In this document: piece after piece, positions 1 through 7,506 of the stretch | Layout: each line of letters starts with the position of its first letter | Numbering within the stretch: position 1 is the stretch's first letter | Source of the DNA: Bacteroidota bacterium | GTDB taxonomy: Bacteria; Bacteroidota; Bacteroidia; Bacteroidales; VadinHA17 | NCBI GenBank assembly: GCA_030631445.1 | Contig: DAOVLD010000035.1 | Coordinates: forward strand, 1 to 11,309 | Direction of reading: 5' to 3' | Length of the DNA stretch: 11,309 bases | The notes under the pieces: model-generated | Seen by the model: the letters and a program-made list of their open reading frames with translations, nothing else | Told to the model about the DNA's origin: nothing | The model's database searches: none | Program-made: the position numbers and the translations under genes

Positions 1-1
1 C

Positions 2-1393
2 TATGATGCAATATTATACAGCAAAAAAGCAGATGGGAAATGGACTGTGCCTGTTAATCTGACCCCTCAGGTTAAATCAGATGGAGATCTTTATGTCTCC
101 TCCCTGTCAGCTGATGGGCAAACACTTTATATGACAAAAAATGATAATTTTAACAGTGATATATATGTAAGTTATTTCAATGATAGTGTCTGGTCTGAGG
201 CTGTAAAATTAAATAAACTCATTAATACGAAATACTGGGAATCACATGCATCTGAATCTACGGATGGTTCCATACTATATTTTTCAAGCAGCAGGACTAA
301 AGGTTACGGAGGTCTTGATATATATAAGTCTAACAAAAATCCGGAAACCGGTGAATGGGATGAACCGGTTAATTTAGGACCTGTTGTAAATACTCATTTC
401 AATGAAGATTGTCCTTTTCTTACCCAGGATGGTAATAGGCTCTATTTTAGCTCTCAGGGTCATGAAGTTCTGGGCGGATTTGATATCTTCTATACTGAAA
501 AATCTGATTCAAATAATTGGACTAAACCTGTAAATATTGGGTACCCAATTAATTCCACTGATGACGATATCTTTTTTTCGCCTTACAATAACGGGGCAGG
601 AGCTTTTTATTCAATATTTGGCAATGAGGATAGTTACGGTGACAAAGATATTTACTATCTGGATATCTATTCTGATATTAATCCAAGGAAGGTGAAAATT
701 AAAGGTGTGGTTATTGCCTCCGGATTTACTGCTGAGACTAAGGGGAAAATAAATATTGATATTCTGGAGTCGGCAACTTCCAAAAAAGTTGCATCTCCTG
801 AGGCTGAACTTCCCTCCGGTAAATTTGTTTATTCCATATCTAAACCCGGAAAATACGAAGTAATTGCTTCTGCCAATGGATATTCTGATGGTAAAACTGA
901 ATTTTCTATCCCTGCAGATTACTCCATAAGCGAAATAAATATAAAGACCGAACTCAAACCAGTAAAGAAAGAACAAATTATTCTTCCCAATATCTTTTTT
1001 GGTTTTGATAAGTTTTTAATACGAAAGGAAGAAACTTACAAGATAGATGAGCTATTCCGGATTCTTACGGAAAATCAGGATCTTAAACTTGAAATCAGAG
1101 GATATACCGATTTTATAGGCAGTCGTAATTATAACATTAAACTTGGAAATAACAGATCGGCAGAAGTTGTTAAATCGTTGATTTCTAAAGGAATTGAGAA
1201 GGACAGATTGAAATCAACAAGTGCAGGAGAAGATAATCCTATTGCAATTAATGTATTTCCTAATGGATCAGATTCCCCAAAGGGAAGACAATTTAACAGA
1301 AGAGCAGTAGCTATTATTCTTCAATCTGATAATAAGTTTATTATTCCAGAGAAAACTATTATCCCGGATAAACTTAAAATTTCAGAGCAATAG
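2..1393 (+). CDS. PD40 propeller / OmpA-like envelope protein, 5' truncated (paralog 1)
   Basis: The reading frame is open from base 2, so the gene begins outside the window. The GTG at 47 is only an internal valine codon: the 15 codons before it (YDAILYSKKADGKWT) align with the paralogs (YNAIYQSKKINGQWT in copy 3). About 463 residues are visible. Residues ~1-225 are PD40 blades with repeated DG..LYFSS and GG.DI[FY] motifs and a NIGYPINSTDDDIFF signature shared by all four copies. Residues ~230-320 are a beta-rich region like a carboxypeptidase regulatory domain. Residues ~325-440 are OmpA_C-like, with GYTDFIGS and NNRSAE supplying the Asp and Arg (visible residues ~370 and ~385) that bind diaminopimelate in this family, ending GRQFNRRA. 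A tail IPDKLKI follows. The likely role is an outer-membrane or periplasmic protein anchored to peptidoglycan. The order resembles PorE of type IX secretion, but the function is inferred only. Confidence 0.9.
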   Translation, partial: YDAILYSKKADGKWTVPVNLTPQVKSDGDLYVSSLSADGQTLYMTKNDNFNSDIYVSYFNDSVWSEAVKLNKLINTKYWESHASESTDGSILYFSSSRTKGYGGLDIYKSNKNPETGEWDEPVNLGPVVNTHFNEDCPFLTQDGNRLYFSSQGHEVLGGFDIFYTEKSDSNNWTKPVNIGYPINSTDDDIFFSPYNNGAGAFYSIFGNEDSYGDKDIYYLDIYSDINPRKVKIKGVVIASGFTAETKGKINIDILESATSKKVASPEAELPSGKFVYSISKPGKYEVIASANGYSDGKTEFSIPADYSISEINIKTELKPVKKEQIILPNIFFGFDKFLIRKEETYKIDELFRILTENQDLKLEIRGYTDFIGSRNYNIKLGNNRSAEVVKSLISKGIEKDRLKSTSAGEDNPIAINVFPNGSDSPKGRQFNRRAVAIILQSDNKFIIPEKTIIPDKLKISEQ

Positions 1394-1397
1394 GTCA

Positions 1398-1428
1398 TTT
1401 GGTTTCTTAGAAACCTTATTTTTATTTG
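1398..1428 (+). promoter_or_regulatory. candidate Bacteroidota-type promoter for paralog 2
   Basis: TTTG at 1398-1401 is followed after 19 bp by TTTATTTG at 1421-1428. The latter is one mismatch from the -7 consensus TAnnTTTG, and the spacing suits the -33/-7 pair. Transcription would start only a few bases before the ATG at 1439, giving a very short leader. It overlaps the hairpin at 1401-1415, so one of the two readings may be wrong. Confidence 0.3.
1401..1427 (+). terminator. possible intrinsic terminator after paralog 1
   Basis: Eight bases after the paralog 1 stop, GGTTTC and GAAACC form a 6-bp stem around a TTA loop, followed by a T-rich run (TTATTTTTATTT). The stem is short and only half GC, so termination would be weak. 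The same bases also fit a promoter for the next gene. Confidence 0.4.
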
Positions 1429-1438
1429 TATATGATAA

Positions 1439-3427
1439 ATGAGATATTTTTTCGCATATATCATTCTATTATTCATTCCATTCACTCTGCTTTCAGGACA
1501 GGAAACATTTGATGAGGAAAGCATTTTCTATAGCGCTGATTTTGAATTTAATAATGGTAATTTCAAAAAAGCAGCAACATACTATGAAGCTTTATTAGAA
1601 AAAGGAATAAAAACTGCCCACATTAAATATAAACTTGCCCGAACATATCTTGAAATACCTGGAAAATCAAGTAGTGCCATTACCTTGCTCGAAGATGCTG
1701 AAAAATCTGTTACAACTGGTTTCAAAACACAGAACTATCTTGAAACTGAAGCTCCATATGAAGTACTTTTATTGCTTGGTGAAGCATACCAGATGAATAA
1801 TTTACTTGACAAAGCCACAGTAAAGTACAAAAAGTACAAATCCCATATTATTGCAACCGGTATGGATCCGGAAACAATAAACAGAAAGCTTAATAGCATT
1901 TCTACCGCTCTGAAATTAATAAATACGCCATTAGATGTTGATAAAACCTTTTTACCATTTTATAAAACAGGAATTAGAATTTATAATCCCGTCTTCTCAG
2001 GTAACAATGAAAAAATGGCTTTTATTAGCGATCAGAAATATTATAAAGCCATATACTTCTCGGAAAAACAAAACGAGAATTGGCTTGAACCCAGGAATAT
2101 TACTATGGAACTTGAATCTGACGGTTTCTTTCTGATTACTTCTCTTTCTTATGATGGTGATGTGCTTTACCTAACCAGGAAATTAAATAACAATGACTAT
2201 GACTTATACTATAGTCGCTTTACAGATGGGGAATGGTCTAAAATAAATTCTCTGGATCAAATCAATACATTGAGTGATGAAATACACGCATGTGAATCAC
2301 CCGATAGCCACTTTCTGATAATCTCGAGTAACCGCGGAAGTAGTATAGGAGGATATGACCTGTATATTTCATCTTTAACAGATGGAAACTGGGATAGTCC
2401 GCAAAACCTGGGACCAGTGATAAACACTCCATATAACGAAAGCACACCATTTTATTCACCTGATGGGGATATGTTATACTTCAGCTCAGAAGGACATAAT
2501 AACATGGGAAGATATGATATTTTTAGAAGCAGTATTAAAAACAATAAATTCAGCACACCTCAAAACCTTGGGTATCCCGTTAATACAACTAAAGATGATA
2601 TTTTTTTCTGTCCCACTAAAAATGAATTTATCGGGTATACTGCCGGCGTTTTCGATAAAACAAAAGATTTGAATATTATTAAAATCGAACAATTCAATGC
2701 TTCTAACCCAAGGAAAGCTATTATTGAGGGCACTATTACAACGGATATAACAGCAGAAAAAAAATTTGAGACCATCCGTATAAGTCTGGTAAACCAGACA
2801 ACTGGTGATACTATTAATTCAGTAAGACCCGATCCCTCTACTGGTTCTTACACGCTTATTGTGCCTGCAAAACAAGTTGATTTGATAATTGAGGGTGATG
2901 GATATTTTACACATAAACAGCAATTAGAACCAACAACAGGTGCTTCCGGGAAGGAAATTATTATCAACATAATGCTTACGGCCATGCCTGTTGAAACTAC
3001 TGTTAAACAGGAAATATTCGAGATTAGTTGTATTCTATTCCAATTTGATGATTATGGACTCTCAAAAACTTCAACCCGGCAACTCGACCTTGTATTTAAA
3101 ATTCTAACCCGGGTTAGCTCTGCTAATTTGGCAATTATTGGTCATACTGATGCAATAGGCAGTAATAAGTATAATATTAGTCTATCACAAAAACGTGCCT
3201 TATCTGTTCAAAGCTACTTGATAAAGAAAGGAATTACTTCTAAACGGCTTGATGTCAAATGGGAAGGCGAAATACACCCTGTTGCAAAAAATAAGAATCC
3301 TGACGGAACTGACAATTCCTCCGGCAGAAAATATAACAGGCGCGTTTGTTTTAATCTTTTGAATATTCCTGAAAATATTTCTGTTGAGTATATTAACAAG
3401 ATTCCTGAAGATTTGAAGATTAAATAA
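1439..3427 (+). CDS. TPR - PD40 propeller - OmpA-like envelope protein (paralog 2)
   Basis: This is a complete 662-residue protein. Residues 1-20 are a signal peptide (MRYFFAYIILLFIPFTLLSG) without a lipobox cysteine. Residues ~25-165 are helical TPR-like repeats (NNGNFKKAATYYEALL, YEVLLLLGEAYQMNN). Residues ~180-418 are PD40 blades, including DGDMLYFSSEGH and NLGYPVNTTKDDIFF. Residues ~425-513 are a regulatory-like beta domain. Residues ~525-640 are OmpA_C-like, with GHTDAIGS and SLSQKRA giving D571 and R586, the expected peptidoglycan contacts. A tail with IPEDLKIK matches the tail of paralog 1. The start is the first ATG in frame and puts the hydrophobic segment at the N-terminus. It lies 45 bp after paralog 1. 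The domain order equals that described for PorE, but with several paralogs present I do not assign that name. It is probably exported and peptidoglycan-bound. Confidence 0.93.
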   Translation: MRYFFAYIILLFIPFTLLSGQETFDEESIFYSADFEFNNGNFKKAATYYEALLEKGIKTAHIKYKLARTYLEIPGKSSSAITLLEDAEKSVTTGFKTQNYLETEAPYEVLLLLGEAYQMNNLLDKATVKYKKYKSHIIATGMDPETINRKLNSISTALKLINTPLDVDKTFLPFYKTGIRIYNPVFSGNNEKMAFISDQKYYKAIYFSEKQNENWLEPRNITMELESDGFFLITSLSYDGDVLYLTRKLNNNDYDLYYSRFTDGEWSKINSLDQINTLSDEIHACESPDSHFLIISSNRGSSIGGYDLYISSLTDGNWDSPQNLGPVINTPYNESTPFYSPDGDMLYFSSEGHNNMGRYDIFRSSIKNNKFSTPQNLGYPVNTTKDDIFFCPTKNEFIGYTAGVFDKTKDLNIIKIEQFNASNPRKAIIEGTITTDITAEKKFETIRISLVNQTTGDTINSVRPDPSTGSYTLIVPAKQVDLIIEGDGYFTHKQQLEPTTGASGKEIIINIMLTAMPVETTVKQEIFEISCILFQFDDYGLSKTSTRQLDLVFKILTRVSSANLAIIGHTDAIGSNKYNISLSQKRALSVQSYLIKKGITSKRLDVKWEGEIHPVAKNKNPDGTDNSSGRKYNRRVCFNLLNIPENISVEYINKIPEDLKIK

Positions 3428-3453
3428 CAAAGACTTCTTTTCCTGTAACCAAT

Positions 3454-3481
3454 CAGTCGGCAGTCCACAGTCAACAGTCAA
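3454..3481. repeat. tandem heptamer array, CAGTCNN type, 4 units
   Basis: The units are CAGTCGG, CAGTCCA, CAGTCAA and CAGTCAA, in exact 7-nt phase with no gaps. The first five bases are invariant and the last two vary. Related to the CAGTTGG array at 8090-8124 and, in reverse complement, to the array at 3571-3605. Confidence 0.85.
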
Positions 3482-3570
3482 GAAAGCAAATAACAATCAA
3501 ACAATTATAACACACGATCACTTAATCATACGATTCAAATTCCTGAAAAGTATAAATAGCCCGGTATTCA

Positions 3571-3605
3571 GATTGCCGACTGCAGACTGAAGATTGCAGA
3601 CATAA
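3571..3605. repeat. tandem heptamer array, GAYTGNN type, 5 units
   Basis: The units are GATTGCC, GACTGCA, GACTGAA and GATTGCA, then the degenerate GACATAA, all in 7-nt phase. In reverse complement the array at 3454-3481 also reads as GACTGNN units. The pair is therefore an imperfect inverted repeat about 90 bp apart that could pair in RNA. Confidence 0.8.
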
Positions 3606-3769
3606 AAATGCAAAGTATAGTGAAATTAATCATTTTGAGCATTCCAAACTTAAGACACTGAATAGTTACCCTATCTCAATTTCTTTACCAAAACAATCCT
3701 TTTTCTATCCAATTTCTTGTTTTTTTCTCAAATAATTCTTGCTTTATTCTGTTTTTCCAATCAATTTCT

Positions 3770-3777
3770 TAATTTTG
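3770..3777 (+). promoter_or_regulatory. candidate -7 element upstream of paralog 3
   Basis: TAATTTTG matches TAnnTTTG exactly. The -33 position has no good TTG: TTCTG ends 18 bp upstream, and a real TTG at 3739-3741 is too far. The leader to the ATG at 3863 would be about 80 nt. Confidence 0.35.
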
Positions 3778-3862
3778 ATATAATTGAATAGAAAAAAAGT
3801 AAATGGTTTAATAAAATTTTATCGAATATTCAGTAAAGAAGGTAATCATAAATAATAAACCA

Positions 3863-5335
3863 ATGAAACGTCTGGTTTTTCTGTTACTAATAGCTGTCAT
3901 CTGCTTCCCCGGATATTCACAGATAGATAATACACCGGAGGAGTTTCTCGATGATGGTAATTTCTTTTTCCAGATTGAAGACTATCCTGAAGCCTTATTC
4001 AATTTTCTTCAGCTTGAGGGCACAAATCTTATGAATGATAATATAAAATATAAAATAGGATTATGTTACCTGAATATAACGGGTGAAGAATACAAGGGAA
4101 TTCCCTTTTTTGAAGAAGCTTCACAAAACACCACCCTGAAATATAAAAGTAAATCGATAAAGGAAAAGCAAGCTCCATGGCACTCTTATTTCTATCTGGG
4201 CAAAGCTTATAGAATTAATAATCAACTGGATAAAGCCCTGGAGGCATATAATACCTTTAGAAATATGCCTGATTTTGAAGATAATTATAACCTGAACCTG
4301 GTTAATAATGAAATAAGTTCATGCGGAAAAGCAAAGATCATTCAAGACATTCCTGTCAAGATTAAAGAAACAAACCTTGGAGAACCAATAAATAATTCTT
4401 CAGCCAATTATAATCCTGTCATATCTCAGGACGAAAATACTATTGTATTCATGACAGATTTAAAGTTTTATAACGCTATATATCAATCGAAAAAAATTAA
4501 CGGACAATGGACAGATCCTGAAAATATTACACCACAGGTTGGTTCGGATGGTGATGCTGTCCCTACATGTCTTTCTTATGATGGGAAAGAGTTGTTCCTG
4601 GTAAAAGGCCGTAATAACAACCGGGATATATATTTAAGTAAGTTTAAAGACGGATGGTGGACAAATATGGAACCACTGGGTGAAAATATAAATTCAAACC
4701 ATGCTGAAACTCATGCCACTGTTTCTTCTGATGGGTATACTCTGTATTTCACCAGTAACAAGAAAGGGGGCGAGGGGGAACTGGATATCTATAGTTCAAA
4801 GAAAATGAAAAACGGGCAATGGGGACCCGCTGAAAACCTTGGTTCCAAAATAAATACCATTTATAATGAAGAAACGCCTTTCCTTTCTGCCGATGGGAAG
4901 ATACTCTATTTTAGTTCGGAGGGACATTATAACATGGGAGGCTTCGATATATTTTACTCCGGATTGAAAGAAAACGGTAAATGGGACAATCCGACTAACA
5001 TCGGATATCCGGTAAATACAACAAGTGATAATATTTTTTACAATCCTGTAGGAAATGGATACATTGGTTATATATCAAAAATAAGCCGTGAGGGGCTTGG
5101 TAATAAAGATATATACAGGATAAAAATCATATCTGATGAAGATAAAACCGATAGTGAGTTTTCCGGACTTGTTGACATGAATGGCAAAATTTTAATAATA
5201 GATAAAAATTTCAATATCAGAATTATAGATAAATTAACAAACAAAGTTATCGCTACAATATACTTTGACAAAGCAGAAGGTAAGTTCACTTATGTAACCG
5301 AATCAGGAAATTATTACTTTAAATATGAAGAATAG
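3863..5335 (+). CDS. TPR - PD40 propeller protein lacking a peptidoglycan-binding domain (paralog 3)
   Basis: The protein has 490 residues. Residues 1-19 are a signal peptide (MKRLVFLLLIAVICFPGYS); C14 is not in a lipobox. Residues ~25-160 are TPR-like (EDYPEALFNFLQLEG, YFYLGKAYRINNQLDKALEAY). Residues ~180-422 are PD40 blades with HATVSSDGYTLYFTSN, DGKILYFSSEGH and NIGYPVNTTSDNIFY. The regulatory-like beta domain starts near residue 430 but stops at SGNYYFKYEE, where paralog 4 continues (YELIYEGIGYFKQTKEL). In-frame codons past the TAG give SLKVFQSLEKPL and then a stop, with no lost domain visible in the 88 bp before the next gene. The C-terminus is thus about 150-170 residues shorter than its paralogs and has no OmpA or SPOR module. 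It may be a free periplasmic partner or an eroded copy. The reading frame itself is intact. Confidence 0.9.
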   Translation: MKRLVFLLLIAVICFPGYSQIDNTPEEFLDDGNFFFQIEDYPEALFNFLQLEGTNLMNDNIKYKIGLCYLNITGEEYKGIPFFEEASQNTTLKYKSKSIKEKQAPWHSYFYLGKAYRINNQLDKALEAYNTFRNMPDFEDNYNLNLVNNEISSCGKAKIIQDIPVKIKETNLGEPINNSSANYNPVISQDENTIVFMTDLKFYNAIYQSKKINGQWTDPENITPQVGSDGDAVPTCLSYDGKELFLVKGRNNNRDIYLSKFKDGWWTNMEPLGENINSNHAETHATVSSDGYTLYFTSNKKGGEGELDIYSSKKMKNGQWGPAENLGSKINTIYNEETPFLSADGKILYFSSEGHYNMGGFDIFYSGLKENGKWDNPTNIGYPVNTTSDNIFYNPVGNGYIGYISKISREGLGNKDIYRIKIISDEDKTDSEFSGLVDMNGKILIIDKNFNIRIIDKLTNKVIATIYFDKAEGKFTYVTESGNYYFKYEE

Positions 5336-5373
5336 TCCTTAAAAGTATTTCAAAGTTTAGAGAAACCATTATA

Positions 5374-5394
5374 AAACAATTGTTTTTAAACAAT
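5374..5394. promoter_or_regulatory. AT-rich palindromes between paralogs 3 and 4
   Basis: AAACAATTGTTT (5374-5385) is a perfect 12-bp palindrome. It overlaps a second inverted repeat, ATTGTTT-TT-AAACAAT (5379-5394). The latter abuts the -7 candidate at 5394-5401. It could be an operator or a weak terminator of paralog 3. The sequence is AT-only apart from two G/C pairs, so chance is not excluded. Confidence 0.3.
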
Positions 5395-5401
5395 ATATTT
5401 G
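5394..5401 (+). promoter_or_regulatory. candidate -7 element upstream of paralog 4
   Basis: TATATTTG fits TAnnTTTG exactly and lies 22 bp before the ATG at 5424, a sensible leader length. No TTG is found 19-21 bp upstream, so the -33 half is missing. Confidence 0.35.
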
Positions 5402-5423
5402 TTTATATTTAGATGATTCAGGT

Positions 5424-7358
5424 ATGAGAAAAATATTTTACTTATTAGCTATTTTCGTCTGGCTTAGCATGTCTGTGTCACTTGCCCAAAGTAAGTCCCA
5501 GATGAGAGATTTCTTTATTGTAGCCGAATCTCACTATTTATACGGTGAATATGAAAAGGCTAATGAAATATATATGGTTTTAAACCAGATGATGCCTGAA
5601 AATGCCAATATTCAATATAAGATAGGTAATTGTTATCTACATATACCTCATGAAAAGACAAAAGCCATTCCCTTCCTTCAAAGTGCCATAACAAATTCTG
5701 AATATGGAGCCAAAGTAACACGGTTCAATGAAAAAAGGGCACCATTGGATGCATATTTTTCACTTGGTAATGCATTCCGGATTAATAACAACCTTGATAA
5801 AGCCATCTTAACATATGCAAAGTTCAAGGATCTGTTATCAGGTGAGGGTAGAATGGTTAATTCCGATTTTGTTGATCAGGAGATTATGGCATGTAAAAAT
5901 GCAAAAAAATTAATGGAAACCCCACTGGATTTCACTAAGAAAACCCTCGGGGAAAAAGTAAATATTGTTGCTATTAATCATAGACCGGCTGTTTCAGGAG
6001 ATGGGAATACTATGGTTTATACATGTGAAATGGGAGAAGAAAATTCTATTTATATGTCACAAAAAGTTAGTGGTAAGTGGGGCCCTCCAACCGAAATAAC
6101 CAGTCAGCTCTCAAATCAAAGAGATATCTCATCTTCCTCTCTTAATTATGATGGCACACAATTATTCATCTACAAAGCGGATGACTTTGTTGGAAACATT
6201 TATGTAAGTAATTATTCCGATGGTACCTGGAGCAAGATAATGAAGCTTAACAATAACATCAATACAAAATATTACGAATCACATGCAAGTGTCAGTAAAG
6301 ATGGTAATACATTATTCTTTACCAGTAACCGGGATGAAGGAGAAGGAGGATCAGACATTTATCTGTCTGAACTACAATCTGATGGAACTTGGGGCCCTGC
6401 TAATAATCTTGGGTCTTCAATAAATACGCCTTTCAATGAAGGCACTCCTTTCCTAACCAATAATGATTCTATTCTGTTTTTCAGCTCCGAAGGCCATTAC
6501 ACCATAGGAGGATACGATATATTTAAGGCAAAAAAGAAAAGCAACACCTGGCAAAAACCTGAAAATATAGGTTATCCAATTAATACCACCGATGATGATC
6601 TATTCTTCCAGCCCATTGGAAATGGAACAATTGCTTATTATTCAATGCATACAGGGTATAAAGAGAAAGAAATATTCAAAATAAATCTCTTCTCGAAGAA
6701 AATTGAACTTGTTTTTGAAATTAGAGGAATAATAAGTGTGCCGGATCCTGCAATTTTGTTTAATGAGGATTTCCCAATCAGTCTTATTGATACCATCAGC
6801 AACGATACTATTGATGTAAGTTACCCGAATAAAACTACCGGACTATACAGTTTTATTACTGCTACTGGAGATTATGAACTTATTTATGAAGGGATAGGAT
6901 ATTTCAAACAAACAAAAGAACTTTCCCTTGATGAGGATAGTCCGGAATCTGTAATAAATATTGATGTCAGATTGGAACCTGATAGTACGTTTGTTAAAGA
7001 GAAACCTGTACCTATTATCATAGACTTCTCAAAGGTAACTGTAGTTGAATCAATTGATTCTTCATTACTCATTACAAATGTTGAAACAAAAGATGTTAAT
7101 GAAATTGATGAAGACAACAGAGAGATTTTATACTATACCGTTCAACTTATGGCACTTTATAACCCTGTTGATATTTCTTTTTTTGTAGGACTTGATGATG
7201 TGAAAGTTCTTTTCGGAAAAGACCTGTTTTATCGTTATACTACAGGTACACTAAAAACTCTTGAAGAAGCAGAACAACATAGAATGGACATAATAAATAT
7301 AGGATATCCTGAACAAATATTTATTAAAAAAGTGTACCGGCAAACTGTTGAAGAATAG
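5424..7358 (+). CDS. TPR - PD40 propeller - SPOR-like envelope protein (paralog 4)
   Basis: This is a complete 644-residue protein. Residues 1-21 are a signal peptide ending SVSLA before Q22. Residues ~28-165 are TPR-like (GEYEKANEIYMVLNQM, YFSLGNAFRINNNLDKAI). Residues ~185-422 are PD40 blades (SHASVSKDGNTLFFTSN, NIGYPINTTDDDLFF). Residues ~430-518 are the regulatory-like beta domain. An acidic linker runs from ~520 to 567. Residues ~569-638 (YYTVQLMALYNPVD..., YRYTTGTLKTLEEAEQHR, GYPEQIFIKKV) look like a SPOR domain: a beta strand with VQL, then Y.YTTG.[FL]KTLEEAE, a helix and a final strand. SPOR domains bind denuded peptidoglycan glycan, whereas OmpA_C binds the peptide stem, so this copy has changed its cell-wall anchor while keeping the rest. 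The SPOR call rests on motif recognition and should be tested with a profile. It lies 88 bp after paralog 3. Confidence 0.9.
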   Translation: MRKIFYLLAIFVWLSMSVSLAQSKSQMRDFFIVAESHYLYGEYEKANEIYMVLNQMMPENANIQYKIGNCYLHIPHEKTKAIPFLQSAITNSEYGAKVTRFNEKRAPLDAYFSLGNAFRINNNLDKAILTYAKFKDLLSGEGRMVNSDFVDQEIMACKNAKKLMETPLDFTKKTLGEKVNIVAINHRPAVSGDGNTMVYTCEMGEENSIYMSQKVSGKWGPPTEITSQLSNQRDISSSSLNYDGTQLFIYKADDFVGNIYVSNYSDGTWSKIMKLNNNINTKYYESHASVSKDGNTLFFTSNRDEGEGGSDIYLSELQSDGTWGPANNLGSSINTPFNEGTPFLTNNDSILFFSSEGHYTIGGYDIFKAKKKSNTWQKPENIGYPINTTDDDLFFQPIGNGTIAYYSMHTGYKEKEIFKINLFSKKIELVFEIRGIISVPDPAILFNEDFPISLIDTISNDTIDVSYPNKTTGLYSFITATGDYELIYEGIGYFKQTKELSLDEDSPESVINIDVRLEPDSTFVKEKPVPIIIDFSKVTVVESIDSSLLITNVETKDVNEIDEDNREILYYTVQLMALYNPVDISFFVGLDDVKVLFGKDLFYRYTTGTLKTLEEAEQHRMDIINIGYPEQIFIKKVYRQTVEE

Positions 7359-7366
7359 AAAAAGAA

Positions 7367-7401
7367 GTTGAAAGTTGAAAGTCGAAAGTTTAAAGTCGAA
7401 G
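7367..7401. repeat. tandem heptamer array, GTTGAAA type, 5 units
   Basis: The units are GTTGAAA, GTTGAAA, GTCGAAA, GTTTAAA and GTCGAAG in perfect 7-nt phase, starting 8 bp after the paralog 4 stop. The same unit occurs in reverse complement at 10772-10800. Confidence 0.85.
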
Positions 7402-7439
7402 AGTAAAATATGAAGAGGTTATTAATTAGGTGATGAAAA

Positions 7440-7471
7440 ATTTATAAGTGTATAAGTTTAGAAGTTTATTG
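7440..7471. repeat. tandem octamer array, GTTTATAA type, 4 units
   Basis: The units are ATTTATAA, GTGTATAA, GTTTAGAA and GTTTATTG in 8-nt phase. With its flanks (TGAAGAGGTTATT before, ATCTTACAAATAAACT after, roughly 7411-7491) it is a direct copy of the region at about 10622-10709. Confidence 0.75.
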
Positions 7472-7506
7472 CTAGATCTTACAAATAAACTAATCTCTCC
7501 GGACAA

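Larger units (their letters stand above)
3428..3862. other. 435-bp intergenic region with heptamer arrays and a candidate promoter
   Basis: No coding sequence with support on either strand was found here. The left part holds two arrays of 7-nt units in opposite orientation (3454-3481 and 3571-3605). The right part (about 3665-3780) is T-rich on the plus strand and has three exact copies of CAATTTCTT at 3677, 3710 and 3762. A TAATTTTG box lies at 3770-3777. No convincing intrinsic terminator was seen after paralog 2. Confidence 0.75.

Noticed and set aside
47..1393. GTG at 47 as the start of the first gene
   Set aside because: The frame stays open to base 2 and the upstream codons align with the propeller of the paralogs, so the gene is cut by the window rather than starting here.
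3200..3496. Minus-strand frames over the end of paralog 2
   Set aside because: They lie antisense to the OmpA domain and show no recognisable domain.
3454..3605. CRISPR array
   Set aside because: Units are contiguous 7-mers without spacers, and no cas gene is present.
7005..7050. Possible OmpA remnant (PVPIIIDFSK) in paralog 4 before the SPOR-like region
   Set aside because: Only a faint resemblance to the opening strand of the OmpA domains (ILFQFDDY); too short to support a domain relic.
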